Shown here in pieces: positions 17,838 to 26,984 of a DNA stretch of 64,000 nt. The translations under genes and the position numbers were made by a program. Each line of letters starts with the position of its first letter. Within the stretch, counting starts at the first letter, position 1. This DNA is from G965232465 sp965232465 (GTDB lineage Bacteria; Pseudomonadota; Alphaproteobacteria; JAQWUY01), in assembly GCA_965232465.1 (NCBI GenBank), contig OZ246977.1, positions 1,922,001-1,986,000 on the forward strand. The letters are read 5' to 3'. The notes beneath the pieces are model-generated. The model did not search any database and was not told the origin of the DNA. It saw only the letters and a list, made by a program, of their open reading frames with translations.

Positions 17838-18734
17838 CTATGCATATGTATACCCAGAACGCACTAAGCAATCGATCATATGTTGTCTGCCTAGTGTAGC
17901 ATATTTTAATGGGTTTGCCTTGTGGGGGTCCTGCTCCGCCTCGATACATATCCAACCTTGGTACTGTATGCTGTATAACGCATCGGTTATGGATTGAAAA
18001 TCAATACTCCCATCCCCTGGAACGGTAAACACCCCACCGATAACATAATCAATAAAGCTGTGGGTATGTTTATCCATGGTATCTATTACAGATTGCCGTA
18101 CATCTTTGCAATGTACATAATTGATACGATACCCCCATTTTTTGGGTATATCCAATGGATCACCCCCTGCAAAATAATAATGCCCTGTATCCCACAATAG
18201 CCCAACCGCATGGCTAGTATGCTGCATAATAAAATCAATTTCTGTGGGCGTTTCAATGGCTGTACCCATGTGATAATGAAATGACAATGGGACACCTTCG
18301 CCCTGCATCCATTCCGCAAATATGGACAATCTGTCCGCATATAATTTTAATGTATCTGTATCATAAATCCTGCGGTGACTCATGGGGGTATTGCGTTGCG
18401 ACTGAATCGACCCGCCCGTTTCCCCATATACCATTACAGGGCATTCCCATTTTTGATATAATGATAATTGTTTCCCAACCCGTTGTTTTTCTTGTTCCAC
18501 AGTACCATGTATTAAATTACCGCTATACCACCCCCCAACTATGCGTAAGTTATATGGGGATAATACAGATTTCTGTGCTTCGTATCCCATGGGAAATTTA
18601 CCCCCTTTTTCAATGGCAATATACCCGGCTTGTTGTGCCTCAGACAAACATGTTTCCAATGGAATGTGCCCCCCCAATTTGGGTAGGTCATCATTTGTCC
18701 AATTAACAGGTGCCACTGCAATATTTATGTGCAT
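17838..18734 (-). CDS. iolE: Inosose dehydratase (2-keto-myo-inositol dehydratase)
   Basis: The 298-residue TIM-barrel protein matches IolE, which dehydrates scyllo-inosose to trihydroxycyclohexanedione. MHINIAVAPVNWTNDDLPKL is a typical N-terminus. Metal and substrate segments are SFHYHMGTAIETPTEIDFIM, VGLLWDTGHYYFAGGDP, YVHCKDVR and WICIEAEQDPHKANPL. I chose the ATG at 18734 because AAAGGAC stands about 11 nt upstream; a longer frame would need TTG at 18764 and no ribosome-binding site. The gene starts 19 bp after the iolG-like gene. Confidence 0.93.
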   Translation of the reverse strand: MHINIAVAPVNWTNDDLPKLGGHIPLETCLSEAQQAGYIAIEKGGKFPMGYEAQKSVLSPYNLRIVGGWYSGNLIHGTVEQEKQRVGKQLSLYQKWECPVMVYGETGGSIQSQRNTPMSHRRIYDTDTLKLYADRLSIFAEWMQGEGVPLSFHYHMGTAIETPTEIDFIMQHTSHAVGLLWDTGHYYFAGGDPLDIPKKWGYRINYVHCKDVRQSVIDTMDKHTHSFIDYVIGGVFTVPGDGSIDFQSITDALYSIQYQGWICIEAEQDPHKANPLKYATLGRQHMIDCLVRSGYTYA

Positions 18735-18753
18735 GTTATTGTAGTCCTTTATC

Positions 18754-19770
18754 TTATAAGTCAATTAATATGTGTTTACGATAAGATTGTGTCATAGCCA
18801 ATGCCGTCCTCGTAGCAGCGGTAGCATCCGCCAATGTTATACGAGGTTGCGTACCATTTTTAATACAGTTTACAAAATCTTGTGCTTCGGTCAGAAAAGC
18901 ATCCTTAAACCGTTCAAAAAAAGTCTGAACACATTCATTACGAACGCCATAAGAGTCCAAAATACTTAAATGGTTTTTACTGGGATTCATGCCCACTTGT
19001 AATGTTCCCTTGGTACCGATAATTTCCGTATGCGTTGCATGCCCATGATGTTGGGTACGGGTAGCACAAATATAACTCATGGTGCCATTCTGCATTTTTG
19101 ACATAACCGATACATTGTCACCATCTTGTACTGCCTCAAACCCTTTGTGGGCATAAGCACCGCCAATAGCGTACACTTGGCTAAATTCTGTCCCCAACAA
19201 CCACCGGCATAAATCAATATCATGAATGCTATAATCCAAAAATATGCCACCACTAGTTTGACAAAAAGCAATTTGAAATTCCGCCCATTTGTTCATATCG
19301 CCCGATTGGGATCGCACCATAACAGGTTTGCCAATTTGACCTGCATCAATACGGTTCTTTGCATCGTAATAAGTGGCATCGTATCTACGCACAAAACCCA
19401 TCATACACACTTTTTTAGGATATTGTTTATGGACAGTCTCCACCCTTTCACAATCGGCAACATTTAGTGCAAGCGGTTTTTCACAAAATACATGATATCC
19501 TGATTCCAATGCCCTAATAATTTGATCCGCATGCCCGTTGCTAGAAGTCACTAAAAACACCGCATCCATTTTTCCCTGCATGTCTTGTAACATTTTATCA
19601 TAAGCGTTAAAAGTCCGTTTTAATCCCAAATTGGCATTAGCAAATTCCAATTCTTCCGCCACAATAGAACAGGCACACACCACTTCACAACCATGTACCT
19701 TAAAGGATAAATTCTTAGCATGTTCTTTCCCTAGTCTGCCTAAGCCTACGATGCCAATGCGTACTGTCAT
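18754..19770 (-). CDS. Second inositol dehydrogenase-like oxidoreductase (Gfo/Idh/MocA)
   Basis: The 338-residue protein has VRIGIVGLGRLGKEHAKNL, the motif FCEKPLALN, and GGIFLDYSIHDIDLCRWLLG with the catalytic Asp and His. It is about as close to IolG as the gene at 9705-10700 by eye. Clusters with two such enzymes often use one for myo-inositol and the other for scyllo-inositol, D-chiro-inositol or a ketoinositol. Which is which cannot be read here. The ATG at 19770 has AAAGGAC 8 nt upstream; an upstream ATG at 19815 gives a 15-residue extension that is not family-like. Confidence 0.87.
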   Translation of the reverse strand: MTVRIGIVGLGRLGKEHAKNLSFKVHGCEVVCACSIVAEELEFANANLGLKRTFNAYDKMLQDMQGKMDAVFLVTSSNGHADQIIRALESGYHVFCEKPLALNVADCERVETVHKQYPKKVCMMGFVRRYDATYYDAKNRIDAGQIGKPVMVRSQSGDMNKWAEFQIAFCQTSGGIFLDYSIHDIDLCRWLLGTEFSQVYAIGGAYAHKGFEAVQDGDNVSVMSKMQNGTMSYICATRTQHHGHATHTEIIGTKGTLQVGMNPSKNHLSILDSYGVRNECVQTFFERFKDAFLTEAQDFVNCIKNGTQPRITLADATAATRTALAMTQSYRKHILIDL

Positions 19771-19811
19771 AGTGTTGTCCTTTCTGTGACGATAGTATAT
19801 CAAAGTCAATT

Positions 19812-20030
19812 TCATGTTTTAAGGCTGGAATGGTTTGTTTCATAAAAAAATAACCTATCAAATGCCATAGGGGCACTTGCCAGTCTTATCGCCATATTGC
19901 CTGTGCAATCGCCAATGTGTTTTTCAAATAATGCACTTGTCGCAAAATCTGTATCGGTGCTATGGGCACATGGGGCAACACCTACGCACGGCACCCCCCA
20001 TACATCATTTTTTGTGGTATTATCAAACAT
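19812..20030 (-). CDS. Possible small hypothetical protein between phyH and the iolG-like gene
   Basis: This 72-codon frame fills the space after the PhyH stop and ends 41 bp before the iolG-like start. A weak GGA lies 8 nt before its ATG. I do not recognise the product and see no motif. It may be real given the tightly packed operon, or just a chance open frame. Confidence 0.3.
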   Translation of the reverse strand: MFDNTTKNDVWGVPCVGVAPCAHSTDTDFATSALFEKHIGDCTGNMAIRLASAPMAFDRLFFYETNHSSLKT

Positions 20031-20034
20031 GCTG

Positions 20035-21198
20035 TTAATCCATTCTTAGTGCCATTTTTTCAGATACGATCGTCATAATGTTACTGCTGTTTGTGCCTTG
20101 TATAACATGCTGTGCTACTAGGTTTTGTAAATTTTGCGGTGCGACTTCGCTTTGGGGAATGTCTTTTTCTAAATTGGTGGGAAAGGCGTATCCATCAGCA
20201 ATGCAGCCACTCACATTATGCACCGCATCTGCTGTAAGTGTCTTTTCCATATACGCTTTATATAATACAGGATACACGGATTCAATCATCGCAGGATAAT
20301 TTAAAGTTTCCATTGTTTTCCCAAATGCGGAAGAAACCTGTAATAAATTTGCAATACGGACTTTATCAGAACTAGTATTACAACCCGCTGCATGAAATAA
20401 AGCAGGGTTAAAAAAAACAGCATCTCCTTGGGTTAAAGGTAGTTGAACATAATGTGCGTCAAAATATGTAATAAAATCTTGTTCCCGCCATGCCATATAT
20501 CCCAAATCATATTTTTGCGAATGGGGTAAAATCTTGGTAGGTCCGGATTCAATGGGCATATCTGTATGTGCAACCGCCCCTTGCAAAGTTAAAAACTGAC
20601 TCGTCTTTTGAACTGACAAAGGGAATTTGGCACAGGTAGCATTGTCTTGAAACCCAAGATGATAATCCCGATGCATATGTTGTGATTTTCCTCCTGGTTT
20701 TACCCCATTTATTTGCGAAGTAATTTGATACCCTGATCCAAGCCAAGCTGAACATACTACATGTAAAACAGGATTCTTATAATATTCCACAAAATCCACC
20801 GCTGATTCAATCGCCAGTTTTTGTAACGCATTCCAAATACGCATATTATTGCTGGCTAAGGAAAAATGATCCCCTTGTTTATTCCCTTGTTGTGCTTGAT
20901 AAATATTATTAAATATGGTATTGGCGTTCTCTATAACTGTGGTATCTGCATACATTCCTAAAATAGCAAATACGCCCGCACCCTCACACAATATATAACA
21001 CATTTCATTTTTATAGGCAGTGAGTGTATCCATATCGTTGTTTAACACCGCTTGTAAAATAGGCTTTGCATCGTATATAATCACGCCTTTTTGCACATCG
21101 GATGCCAGCCTGCATTCCGAACCATCCATACCATTTTGTATGATATGTTTAAAGTCGTTAATATTTACATCGGCTTGTGTATAAAATAATTTTTGCAT
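20035..21198 (-). CDS. PhyH-family Fe(II)/2-oxoglutarate dioxygenase
   Basis: The 387-residue product shows the phytanoyl-CoA dioxygenase facial triad: His176 and Asp178 in HMHRDYH, distal His269 in NPALFHAAGC, and the 2-oxoglutarate-binding Arg281 in VRIANLLQ. ESGPTKILPHSQ is also typical. It would hydroxylate or oxidatively demethylate a small substrate using O2, Fe(II) and 2-oxoglutarate. It lies between the ABC importer and the inositol dehydrogenase, so its substrate is probably an inositol derivative. Demethylation of a methyl-inositol such as pinitol is one guess. The start has GAGGAA close upstream. Family membership is firm; the substrate is inference. Confidence 0.85.
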   Translation of the reverse strand: MQKLFYTQADVNINDFKHIIQNGMDGSECRLASDVQKGVIIYDAKPILQAVLNNDMDTLTAYKNEMCYILCEGAGVFAILGMYADTTVIENANTIFNNIYQAQQGNKQGDHFSLASNNMRIWNALQKLAIESAVDFVEYYKNPVLHVVCSAWLGSGYQITSQINGVKPGGKSQHMHRDYHLGFQDNATCAKFPLSVQKTSQFLTLQGAVAHTDMPIESGPTKILPHSQKYDLGYMAWREQDFITYFDAHYVQLPLTQGDAVFFNPALFHAAGCNTSSDKVRIANLLQVSSAFGKTMETLNYPAMIESVYPVLYKAYMEKTLTADAVHNVSGCIADGYAFPTNLEKDIPQSEVAPQNLQNLVAQHVIQGTNSSNIMTIVSEKMALRMD

Positions 21199-21240
21199 AA
21201 TTCCTCACTTTGCTTATATTACATGTATGGTGTACTCATA

Positions 21241-22056
21241 TTAGATATTTTTACTGTTTTGATACTCTGTATCCGCCTTACGCATGCTGGCTTCTAGTTC
21301 GGTCTGCATTTTTTCCATTTCTATGCCCCCCGCCATCATATTTAAAATATCTTCACGGGAAACCTCTTGTTTATTAAACTGTCCCATGCTCTGCCCACGG
21401 TTTAGCAAAACAAACTTATTGGCAATCGGATAGGCGTGATGCACATTATGGGTAATTAAAATCACCGCCAACCCCCTAGCTCTTGCCCGTACCACTAGCT
21501 GTAACACGGTTGCCGATTGTCGTACACCCAAAGCGGCGGTGGGCTCATCCAAGATAAGGACTTTTGCCCCTGAATCAATGGCTCGGGCAATGGCGACACA
21601 TTGACGCTCCCCCCCCGACATGGTACCAACAGGTTGACTGGGATCACGAATATCAATTCCCATATCCATCATTTTTTCTTTGACGATACGGTTTGACCGT
21701 TGCCAATCAAATTGTTTAAATGGACCCCAGCCTTTGGTGAGTTCCCGCCCCATATAAAAATTACGTGTAACACTCATTAAGTGTACCAAAGCCAAATCTT
21801 GATACACTGTGCCAATACCCCGATCAAGGGCATCCTTGGGGCTTTTCAATACCACCTGTTCCCCATCCATTAAAATTTTGCCGCTGGTCGGCTGATGCAC
21901 CCCAGCCAGAGTCTTAATCAAAGTAGACTTACCCGCCCCATTATCCCCCAATAAACACAAAACTTCACCGGCATTTACCGATATGGATACTCCATTTAAT
22001 GCGATAACAGATCCGAAGTGTTTTTTTACATCTTGTAATGCAATCGTATGTGCCAT
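21241..22056 (-). CDS. Sugar/inositol ABC transporter ATP-binding protein
   Basis: The 271-residue protein has one complete ABC ATPase domain: Walker A GDNGAGKST (residues 37-45), signature MSGGERQCVAIARAI, Walker B VLILDEPTAALG, and the switch His in VILITHNVHHAY. A single domain rather than the duplicated RbsA/MglA type is characteristic of FrcA-like proteins in alphaproteobacteria. The C-terminal 35 residues form a charged helix. It follows the permease by 5 bp and would energise import of inositol or a related polyol. GGAAGG precedes the ATG. Confidence 0.92.
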   Translation of the reverse strand: MAHTIALQDVKKHFGSVIALNGVSISVNAGEVLCLLGDNGAGKSTLIKTLAGVHQPTSGKILMDGEQVVLKSPKDALDRGIGTVYQDLALVHLMSVTRNFYMGRELTKGWGPFKQFDWQRSNRIVKEKMMDMGIDIRDPSQPVGTMSGGERQCVAIARAIDSGAKVLILDEPTAALGVRQSATVLQLVVRARARGLAVILITHNVHHAYPIANKFVLLNRGQSMGQFNKQEVSREDILNMMAGGIEMEKMQTELEASMRKADTEYQNSKNI

Positions 22057-22061
22057 TATCT

Positions 22062-23180
22062 TTACCTTCCTGCTAAGTTTTTACGAATATATGTATTTAA
22101 AATAACGGCACCCAACAACATAATCCCTAAAAACACACGGAACCAATCGGACGGTGCACCCGTATACAAAATACCCATTTGCACCACACCGAATATCAAT
22201 GCACCGAACGCCGCCCCCACAACAGATCCATACCCACCGGTTAGCAAAGTCCCCCCAATTACCACAGCAATAATCGCCTCAAATTCTTTTAATAAACCCC
22301 TATCGGCCGCAGCAGATCCAAATTCCATAACTTGTGAAATACCATATACACATGCGGTAAACGCCGCAAACATGAACAGGCATATTTTTACCCGCTGTAC
22401 TGGCACGCCCACATTAGACGCCGCCTTAGCATCGCCACCAGAAGCAAAAATCCAGTTGCCATATTTTGTACACAACAACACCCAAGTCCCCAAAGCGGTT
22501 AATCCAAACCACCAAAATATAATTATGGGAATTCCTTCCACAATCGGACTTCCATCTTTGAAAGTATCAATAATACCCCATTGCCCTAACTTGTCGAATA
22601 CGCTTTTGCCAATAACGCTGTTAAACAGCTTTGCCAGCAAGTCATCCTCAATATTTTCGGATATTCCCCCCACAATCGTGCGGTTGGTAAAAAATATTGC
22701 CCCGGCAATGGTCAAACCTCGTAAGATATATAAAAACGCCAAAGAAATAATAAACGATGGCAATTTTGTTTTTATCACCAAATAGCCATTAATCCAGCCA
22801 ATGGTAATACATACAGCAAAAGAAAATAATATGGCAAGCCACACAGGCCATCCGTAAAATGATACGGGAACCGCAACCAACATACCAGCCATACCAATCA
22901 TAGAACCAATGGACAAATCAAATTCGCCACCAATCATTAAAAGCCCTGCTCCTATGGCTATAACCCCTAAGTAGGCGGCAACAGACATCCACCCCATGAT
23001 ACCCTCAATGGCAAACATACCTGTGTCGGCTGCAACCATTAAGAAAAATACGAATATTAAAATTGTACCAGATACAGCCCCCAATTCAGGATAAGACAAT
23101 ACCTTTTTCCACTTAGAGACATGTTGTATGCGCTCATCTTTAACAGTGGGATTAGGAGGCGTGGCTTGTATGTTTTCCAT
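22062..23180 (-). CDS. Sugar/inositol ABC transporter permease
   Basis: The 372-residue inner-membrane protein of the RbsC/FrcC family has about ten hydrophobic segments. Family hallmarks are IGAGLLMIGGEFDLSIGSMI, TKLPSFIISLAFLYILRG and GGTLLTGGYGSVVGAAFGAL. One hydrophilic insert of about 60 residues after the fifth segment (NRTIVGGISENIEDDLLAKL and on) looks longer than in RbsC. The gene lies 152 bp downstream of the binding-protein gene and 5 bp before the ATPase gene. Inositol as substrate is inferred from the operon. Confidence 0.92.
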   Translation of the reverse strand: MENIQATPPNPTVKDERIQHVSKWKKVLSYPELGAVSGTILIFVFFLMVAADTGMFAIEGIMGWMSVAAYLGVIAIGAGLLMIGGEFDLSIGSMIGMAGMLVAVPVSFYGWPVWLAILFSFAVCITIGWINGYLVIKTKLPSFIISLAFLYILRGLTIAGAIFFTNRTIVGGISENIEDDLLAKLFNSVIGKSVFDKLGQWGIIDTFKDGSPIVEGIPIIIFWWFGLTALGTWVLLCTKYGNWIFASGGDAKAASNVGVPVQRVKICLFMFAAFTACVYGISQVMEFGSAAADRGLLKEFEAIIAVVIGGTLLTGGYGSVVGAAFGALIFGVVQMGILYTGAPSDWFRVFLGIMLLGAVILNTYIRKNLAGR

Positions 23181-23332
23181 TTTCTCACTCGCTTATTTTA
23201 TATTGTTTATCTGTTTATTGTTATAAAAAATTTACCTTATACCCCATTGATAAACCATTGACGCAAGGATCATATATAAATTATATAAAATTCTTGTGCC
23301 AATGGATTAATAATATAAAGATTTTTTCGTCC

Positions 23333-24274
23333 TTAGCGATATTCGCCTGCGTATTTTTCAACCAATGAAATATTGTCCTTAGTTACGAACCCGGGACCAG
23401 AATTTACATGGTTACCTGCTATCACACCATAGCGCACATAATTTACCAGAAACGCCACAGGAATCCACCCTTGTAAGTAAGGCTGTTGATCAATACCCCA
23501 TTTAATAGTACCTTCCTTAATTGCCGCAGTAATTTCGCTACTTAGGTCAAAAGTACCAAAATAAATGTCCCCTTTACGCTTAATTTTTCCCAATGCACTC
23601 AAAGTTGGATGGGCGGAAGTTGGACCCAAGGCTAAAATAGCATCCGTGTTCGGGTTTTTACGCAAGTATGCCAGTACACCATTTTCAATACCAGATGGAT
23701 CTTGACCAGAATCGATCATTTGGTTGCCTAATGGAACACCCAACCCATCAGCAAAACCTTGACACCGTTCAACGGATGCTGGGTTTGTAATGTAGTGATT
23801 TACGCACAAGAATGATTTTATACCGCTTGCTTTTGCCCGTTTACCTGCACCCAGACCTGCTGCGTATTCAGGTTGCCCCACATGCAATAAGGCACCCAAT
23901 TTTTCCGACTGTTGTTGGGTACCAGAATTAATGGTAATAACAGGAATACCTTTTTTGATAGCTTTGGCAATACCCCCTTTTAATACATCGTAATCAGAAA
24001 TAGGTATTATAATACCATCTGGATTAGACGCAATTGTTTGATCTAAAATACGGGCCATATCCCCCAAATCACCAGTTGGTGGATTGCGGTATTCGGTCTT
24101 AACATCAAATTCAGCAGAAGCATTTTTCAAGGCATTTTTAATGGTGTTCCACCAGCTGTCCGAATCTGGTGCATGTGAAATCAATACGAATCGCTCCCCA
24201 CTTGCATATACAACAGTTGCCCCCGCAGAAAATGCCAACAAAATGACAGGAATTAAAAGTTTAAATAATTTCAT
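23333..24274 (-). CDS. Periplasmic sugar/inositol-binding protein of ABC transporter
   Basis: The 313-residue product is a type I periplasmic binding protein of the RbsB/IbpA group. It begins with a signal peptide (MKLFKLLIPVILLAFSAGAT). It continues with RFVLISHAPDSDSWWNTIKN and AKDMARILDQTIASNPDGII-like repeats of the family, including GIPVITINSG and the hinge residues around DAILALGPTS. I chose the ATG at 24274 because AAGGAG precedes it; an upstream in-frame ATG would precede the signal peptide by 11 residues. It is the first gene of the 14.5-kb inositol operon, so it is likely the most abundant product. Ligand inferred from context. Confidence 0.9.
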   Translation of the reverse strand: MKLFKLLIPVILLAFSAGATVVYASGERFVLISHAPDSDSWWNTIKNALKNASAEFDVKTEYRNPPTGDLGDMARILDQTIASNPDGIIIPISDYDVLKGGIAKAIKKGIPVITINSGTQQQSEKLGALLHVGQPEYAAGLGAGKRAKASGIKSFLCVNHYITNPASVERCQGFADGLGVPLGNQMIDSGQDPSGIENGVLAYLRKNPNTDAILALGPTSAHPTLSALGKIKRKGDIYFGTFDLSSEITAAIKEGTIKWGIDQQPYLQGWIPVAFLVNYVRYGVIAGNHVNSGPGFVTKDNISLVEKYAGEYR

Positions 24275-24365
24275 CTCTATCTCCTTATAATGAATACTAT
24301 ATAACAAATACTATTTAAAAAAAACCTCTTAGCTGTTTACATATGGCATCAAGGCTTAATACTGG

Positions 24366-24394
24366 ATTATACTCTAATTTTAAGTAGGTATAAA
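24366..24394 (-). promoter_or_regulatory. Putative promoter of the inositol operon
   Basis: On the minus strand TTTATA (24389-24394) and a perfect TATAAT (24366-24371) are separated by 17 bp. They lie about 92 bp upstream of the binding-protein ATG at 24274. I found no convincing RpiR operator. Confidence 0.45.
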
Positions 24395-24984
24395 CCGGTG
24401 ATGTTTACGTAAAAAATATAAATATCACTTAAATTACATCATAGAATATTTTTTTTATACTGTCAATAGATATAATGTAAATATTGTATTTAATAATAAT
24501 GAAAAGATTTATCTTATTGAAAATAATAGCTTCTTTTTTTAAAAATTATATATGTATATGTATTTTTTTCTTATAATAATACTATTTTTTGACTGATTAT
24601 TAAAATATTTTTACTTAAAAATATGCGTATATCGATTCAAAATAATATTTTTATTTTATTGGGGGCAATGCACTGACATCTTGATTATAAAAAATAATCG
24701 GCATATAATAAAATTGTATTTTTGGGGGATATAGTGTATATTTTGGGTGTATTTGTATTTTAGGGGGTAAAAATGGATTTTTATAAGTTGCAATTAGGGG
24801 GAAATGTGGGAATTTGCGGTTCGATAATGTGCGATGGCTTAGGGCATTGTTTCCCGATTGTGTGATTAAAAATCGCATTTACTAGCTGATATTATCACCC
24901 CCAACGCCATGTGAATGGCGATTTAATTACAGTGGTTTTAAATCGCAAAAAAACAATTAAAACAATGGCATAATGCAATAAGAT
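24395..24984. other. AT-rich gene-free stretch between divergent genes
   Basis: This 590-bp stretch is strongly AT-rich up to about 24640. It then becomes more mixed, with short G runs, a small hairpin with arms CGCCAT and ATGGCG (24905-24920), and repeats of AAATCGC. I see no gene, no known riboswitch and no insertion sequence. The upstream region of the O-antigen-ligase-like gene must be in its right part. Confidence 0.5.
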
Positions 24985-26982
24985 TTGAAAATTATTATGG
25001 TACATACAAAACATACATTACAGCTTGCTGATATTGTTACAATAGGATGTATACTTATCCCATTGATAGGCATATATACATTGCATGAAATTTCATTTAT
25101 CCTGTTGCATATAACCGCATATAATCATATGTTGTATGCGGTGTTGATAAATATATTTGCCTTGATATTGTACATTGCCCATTATAAATCTGATCCCCCG
25201 CATATTATATACACATTATTTTTTGGGATGTCTGTAATAACGCTGATATTTGCCCCATTTCGGGATGCGTGGTTGGGGGGAATTATGGGGGACATCGAAT
25301 TTCCCATTTATGGTATCTTGTTTTTAATAAGTGCCCCCATATATATCAACGCCATATTACGCCTGTGTCAAAAAAATATTTTTATCGTACCGGTTATATT
25401 GTGTACAGTTACAATTTTACGGCTTATATTACTTATCGTCTTTGATATAACTGCTGTTGGAAACAAAGATTTTGAATCTCTGTCTGCATATGTGTTATTG
25501 ATTGGTATTCTTGCATCTGTACCATGGCATACATGGACCAATACGCACATAGGATTAAAAATTCTGATGGGAATAGGTATCATTACAAGCATATACCCCA
25601 TTATTATTTTGGAAAACAGAACCGCCCAATTTGCCTTAATATTTGTATCATTGGCGACTTTTATATGGCTATATATGATACAACTATGGGTAAAGTCAGA
25701 AAAATACAAACATATTTTATATACTATCACACCCACTGCATTGTTAATGGGCATGACTGTTATGGTATTAATAGTCAAAATAAGCACAAATACGCCCGAT
25801 GGCATGTTTAATACCATATGGATACGGGGGAGTTTTATTGAACGAATCATCACCTCTTTGTCATGGTCTGATATTATATTTGGCAATGGGTGGGGGCAAT
25901 CATATACGCATATTCAAGACAGTATCTGGGTCAATGGTATTGATGTAACAACCGACAATAAAGTCGATGGAAGCAAAAGTGAGGTTGTACATGGATTGGG
26001 CTTTTCCCATTCCCATAATAATATATTTGAATCTTTGCTGAGCATGGGAATTTTAGGGTTTATATTTTACTGTGGATTATGGATATACTTAGCATGGTGT
26101 TTACGGCATCGTATGGTGGTGTTGGCAATATTTAGTGGATATGCCACATTAAATGCCTTGTGGTATCATACGACCATGGATATGATACTTATTATCCTTA
26201 TGATAAGTGCCATATGCAGTCATGATTCCCAAATATATCGCCCCTGTATACGCCCCTTTTATACACGCATATATCAGACTATAAATGTGGGTATTATTGT
26301 CGTAGCAATCGGTTTTTATACCCTGATATATATACCCTATATACAGGCTTTGCAATCACAAAAAATACCAGAATCTGCTTTTAATGATCAGTGGTATAAT
26401 GGATCGGCAACGGGATTAAATATGGAAGTAAAAATATGGCGTCGATTTTTGTTGGACATGGGAAAAATTTTCAAAAAAGGGAATATGCCTAATAAGTGGG
26501 CGGTTACCAAGTTTGTCGATATTGTCGACACTCTGAAAAATAAATCAAATAATGGTAATATTTATGCGACTAAGGAATTATTAACCGCATATGAAATAAT
26601 ATTTTACACACCAACCCATACACATCCTATCTTAGAAGCCATTCGCCAACGGGAATATGAATTTTGGGCATCCGCTGTATTACGGGCAAATGACCAATTT
26701 AACAACCGCCCTGAACTGTTTACAAAATACTTAAGCTGGCATATTGATCGGGATTTCCACATGGCGGTTATGGAAGTCACAAAACGCTTATTGGCAAAAA
26801 ACCCTGATAATGCGGTGGCACAATATTGGCGGGCCATGTCGTTAAAATTACAGGGTAATACTGTCGAAGCCGATCAGATGTTTGAACAAGCCTTCAAAAA
26901 TAATGTGATCAGATACCAAGTTGTTGCCAATGATATATATAAAAAATATAAGCACCTATCGAACCCTATATATTTGGAGTAA
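24985..26982 (+). CDS. O-antigen ligase/polymerase-like membrane protein with C-terminal helical-repeat domain
   Basis: The 665-residue protein has about twelve hydrophobic segments in residues 10-450. The key region GLGFSHSHNNIFESLLSMGI, followed by LGFIFYCGLWIYLA, matches the H-x-H-N-x3-E motif of the O-antigen ligase (Wzy/WaaL) family. These proteins polymerise or transfer glycans at the periplasmic face of the inner membrane. The last 120 residues are soluble, with a TPR-like stretch (LLAKNPDNAVAQYWRAMSLK). The start is uncertain: TTG at 24985 or ATG at 24997, neither with a clear ribosome-binding site. It abuts ubiD by 2 bp but no other glycan genes are near, so the glycan acted on is unknown. 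Confidence 0.78.
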   Translation: MKIIMVHTKHTLQLADIVTIGCILIPLIGIYTLHEISFILLHITAYNHMLYAVLINIFALILYIAHYKSDPPHIIYTLFFGMSVITLIFAPFRDAWLGGIMGDIEFPIYGILFLISAPIYINAILRLCQKNIFIVPVILCTVTILRLILLIVFDITAVGNKDFESLSAYVLLIGILASVPWHTWTNTHIGLKILMGIGIITSIYPIIILENRTAQFALIFVSLATFIWLYMIQLWVKSEKYKHILYTITPTALLMGMTVMVLIVKISTNTPDGMFNTIWIRGSFIERIITSLSWSDIIFGNGWGQSYTHIQDSIWVNGIDVTTDNKVDGSKSEVVHGLGFSHSHNNIFESLLSMGILGFIFYCGLWIYLAWCLRHRMVVLAIFSGYATLNALWYHTTMDMILIILMISAICSHDSQIYRPCIRPFYTRIYQTINVGIIVVAIGFYTLIYIPYIQALQSQKIPESAFNDQWYNGSATGLNMEVKIWRRFLLDMGKIFKKGNMPNKWAVTKFVDIVDTLKNKSNNGNIYATKELLTAYEIIFYTPTHTHPILEAIRQREYEFWASAVLRANDQFNNRPELFTKYLSWHIDRDFHMAVMEVTKRLLAKNPDNAVAQYWRAMSLKLQGNTVEADQMFEQAFKNNVIRYQVVANDIYKKYKHLSNPIYLE

Positions 26983-26984
26983 CC

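Noticed and set aside
24651..24878. Minus-strand frame of 75 codons in the AT-rich gap, with proline-rich PPKIQ repeats
   Set aside because: Low-complexity sequence, no ribosome-binding site and no neighbour; best explained by AT-rich base composition.
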